A stretch of 64,000 nucleotides of DNA, from positions 1-64,000 of the forward strand of contig FPJT01000011.1 of NCBI GenBank assembly GCA_900119535.1. The letters run 5' to 3'. The position numbers and the translations under genes are program-made. Below the pieces are notes generated by a model. The model was not told where the DNA came from and ran no database searches. It was given only the letters and a program-made list of their open reading frames with translations. The first letter of the stretch is position 1, and each line of letters begins with the position of its first letter. Positions 62,517-64,000 of the stretch are shown piece by piece. This stretch comes from Ruminococcus sp. XPD3002 (GTDB lineage: Bacteria > Bacillota > Clostridia > Oscillospirales > Ruminococcaceae).

Positions 62517-64000
62517 TCATTCCGCAGCTGCTGTAGTCTCAGCCTCGGGAGTTTCAGACTCCGCAGCTGTAGTTTCCTCACTTTCAGCAGCTTCTGTTTC
62601 TTCTGTATTTTCTGTTGTTTCAGCCTCGCTGTCGGCTGTGCTGTAATCGCTTATATACCAGCGTGGGGCTCTTCCGTCATAGTCCACTACCTTGACGGAT
62701 TCGATTATAAGGTCCTCAACGGGCTTGTCTGCTGAATCGGTATCAACGTTCTGAGCATCAAAAACGATATCGAGTCCGTCGAATACCTGACCGAACAGCG
62801 TATAGCTTCCGTCCAGCCATGGAGCTCCTCCGACTTCCGAGTATATCTTCTGAGCGTTCTCGCTGAACTTATATCCGTTTGCTGCAAGCTTCTCGAAGTC
62901 GTCGGAAGTGTACTTTTCACCTGTTACGATGTAGAACTGACTTCCGTCGGTCGCAGTTCCCCCGCTGTTTGCGTAAGCAAGAGCGCCTGCTGCGTGGCAG
63001 AGATGCGGATCTGTACCGCCGTCGAACTCTCCGCCCCATACGGATTCGCCGCCTGTACCGTCGCCGTTGGGATCACCGCCCTGTATCATGAAATCCTTGA
63101 TAACGCGGTGGAATGTAAGACCGTCGTAATAGCCGCTTTCTGCAAGCTGGAGAAAGTTGTCAACGCCCTTTTCCGCATATTCGGGGAAAAGCTTGACCAT
63201 AACGTCTCCGCGGTCCTTTATCTTTATGTCTACTACCTTTTCGCCTTCCTCGGGAGCTGTGAAGTTGTTGAGGTCGACGTTTTCTATAGGTGCCTCTGTA
63301 GGAGGCTGATAGTTATAATCACTGAGATACCATTTAAGGTCCTCACCGTTATATTCGCTTACCTTTATGGATTCGATGATAACGGGAGTTGTGGGCATAT
63401 CATTTGAGCCTGTAGCTACATGCTGTATGTTGAAGATAACGTCCAGACCGTCGAATACCTGTCCGAAAACGGTATAGCTTCCGTCAAGCCACGGAGCACC
63501 GCCTGTCTTGGTGTATACGTCCAGTGCGGGACCTGAGATACCCATGCTTGAAAGAGACTCTGCATCGCATTCGGAGCCTGTTACAATGTAGAACTGGCTT
63601 CCGTCGGTCGCAGTTGAACCGCTGTTTGCGTAGGCAAGAGCGCCTGCGGCATGTATAAGGTGGGGATCTGTACCGCCGTCGAATTTACCGCCCCAGAATG
63701 ATTCGCCGCCTGTACCGTTTCCGAGGGGATCGCCGCCCTGTATCATGAAATCCTTGATAACACGGTGGAATGTGAGTCCGTCGTAGTAGCCTTTCTTAGC
63801 GAGCTCTACGAAGTTCTCAACGCCCTTTTCGGCGTATTCGGGGAACAGCCTTATCTTGACTGTACCGTAATCCTTGATATTCATTTCAATTATCGTATCG
63901 CCCTTTTGCGGAGCGGTGAAGTTCATTACCTCTGCGGTCTCGTTTTCACCTGCGGACTGGGATGTTTCCGAATTGCTGCTGTAACTTATTTCCTTTCCGC
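62517..64000 (-). CDS. Secreted or lipid-anchored tandem cyclophilin (5' end outside window)
   Basis: The frame is open to the window edge: at least 24 serine/glutamate-rich codons precede the internal ATG at 63926, so the true start lies further right and probably includes a signal or lipoprotein leader. Two cyclophilin-type peptidyl-prolyl isomerase domains lie in tandem (about 1-190 and 215-420 from that ATG). Each has FHRVIKDFMIQGGDP, YANSGSTATDGSQFYIVTG or its GGTA variant, and GSYTVFGQVFDGLD. A glutamate/alanine/threonine-rich tail closes the protein. It probably folds exported proteins at the cell surface. Confidence 0.88.
   Translation of the reverse strand, partial: GKEISYSSNSETSQSAGENETAEVMNFTAPQKGDTIIEMNIKDYGTVKIRLFPEYAEKGVENFVELAKKGYYDGLTFHRVIKDFMIQGGDPLGNGTGGESFWGGKFDGGTDPHLIHAAGALAYANSGSTATDGSQFYIVTGSECDAESLSSMGISGPALDVYTKTGGAPWLDGSYTVFGQVFDGLDVIFNIQHVATGSNDMPTTPVIIESIKVSEYNGEDLKWYLSDYNYQPPTEAPIENVDLNNFTAPEEGEKVVDIKIKDRGDVMVKLFPEYAEKGVDNFLQLAESGYYDGLTFHRVIKDFMIQGGDPNGDGTGGESVWGGEFDGGTDPHLCHAAGALAYANSGGTATDGSQFYIVTGEKYTSDDFEKLAANGYKFSENAQKIYSEVGGAPWLDGSYTLFGQVFDGLDIVFDAQNVDTDSADKPVEDLIIESVKVVDYDGRAPRWYISDYSTADSEAETTENTEETEAAESEETTAAESETPEAETTAAAE

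Noticed and set aside
61241..62536. Rightward reading frame of 431 codons opposite murA, and similar frames opposite the U32-like genes and leuC
   Set aside because: They come from codon bias of the real genes on the other strand. They are cysteine- and valine-rich with no start signals.

Overview
The window looks like chromosome of a Gram-positive gut or rumen Ruminococcus (Oscillospiraceae). Supporting signs are a type I dockerin with two calcium-binding repeats at the left edge, BspA-like leucine-rich repeat proteins, strong AGGAGG ribosome binding sites, T-box leaders, consensus SigA promoters and many intergenic palindromic repeats. The genus is inferred from these features; no species is claimed.

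Positions 1-25,000 look acquired and are AT-richer by eye. They hold the end of a dockerin protein, a small serine recombinase, a three-gene set (small membrane protein, NERD nuclease, XRE regulator with a membrane hairpin), a complete type I restriction-modification operon (hsdM-hsdS-[RelA/SpoT synthetase]-hsdR), an intact IS66 element, a secreted LRR protein with a possible C-terminal cysteine peptidase domain, and a phosphorelay cluster (stand-alone Spo0A DNA-binding domain, LytTR response regulator, two Hpt proteins, two hybrid histidine kinases). The block ends at the 3' two thirds of a tRNA-Asn whose 5' part is missing. That is the expected junction when an island integrates into a tRNA gene.

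Positions 25,000-39,500 mix housekeeping genes with accessory ones: an MBL hydrolase, glmM, a Wzz-like membrane protein, an ECF sigma factor with a membrane partner, a DRE-TIM aldolase, an AT-rich orphan of 439 residues, a lipoprotein, rlmH, yycJ, and cysS behind a Cys T-box.

Positions 39,800-47,200 form one leftward operon: nadA, a HydE-like radical SAM gene, four tandem paralogues related to peptidase family U32, and a sialate O-acetylesterase. Two direct repeats of about 210 bp bracket it.

Positions 47,700-61,000 hold nearly the whole branched-chain amino acid pathway, all leftward: leuA (Leu T-box), ilvB-ilvN (attenuator with a Val/Ile-rich leader peptide), ilvC, two small membrane proteins, ilvD, leuC-leuD, leuB and ridA. 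Palindromic repeats fill the gaps. murA and a tandem-cyclophilin protein close the window.

The most interesting candidates are the RelA/SpoT alarmone synthetase translationally coupled inside the type I RM operon (a possible guard or abortive-infection arm), the nadA-hydE-U32x4 operon, the 21-bp-phased direct repeats upstream of the LRR-peptidase promoter next to the LytTR regulator, and the palindromic repeats with compensatory base changes.
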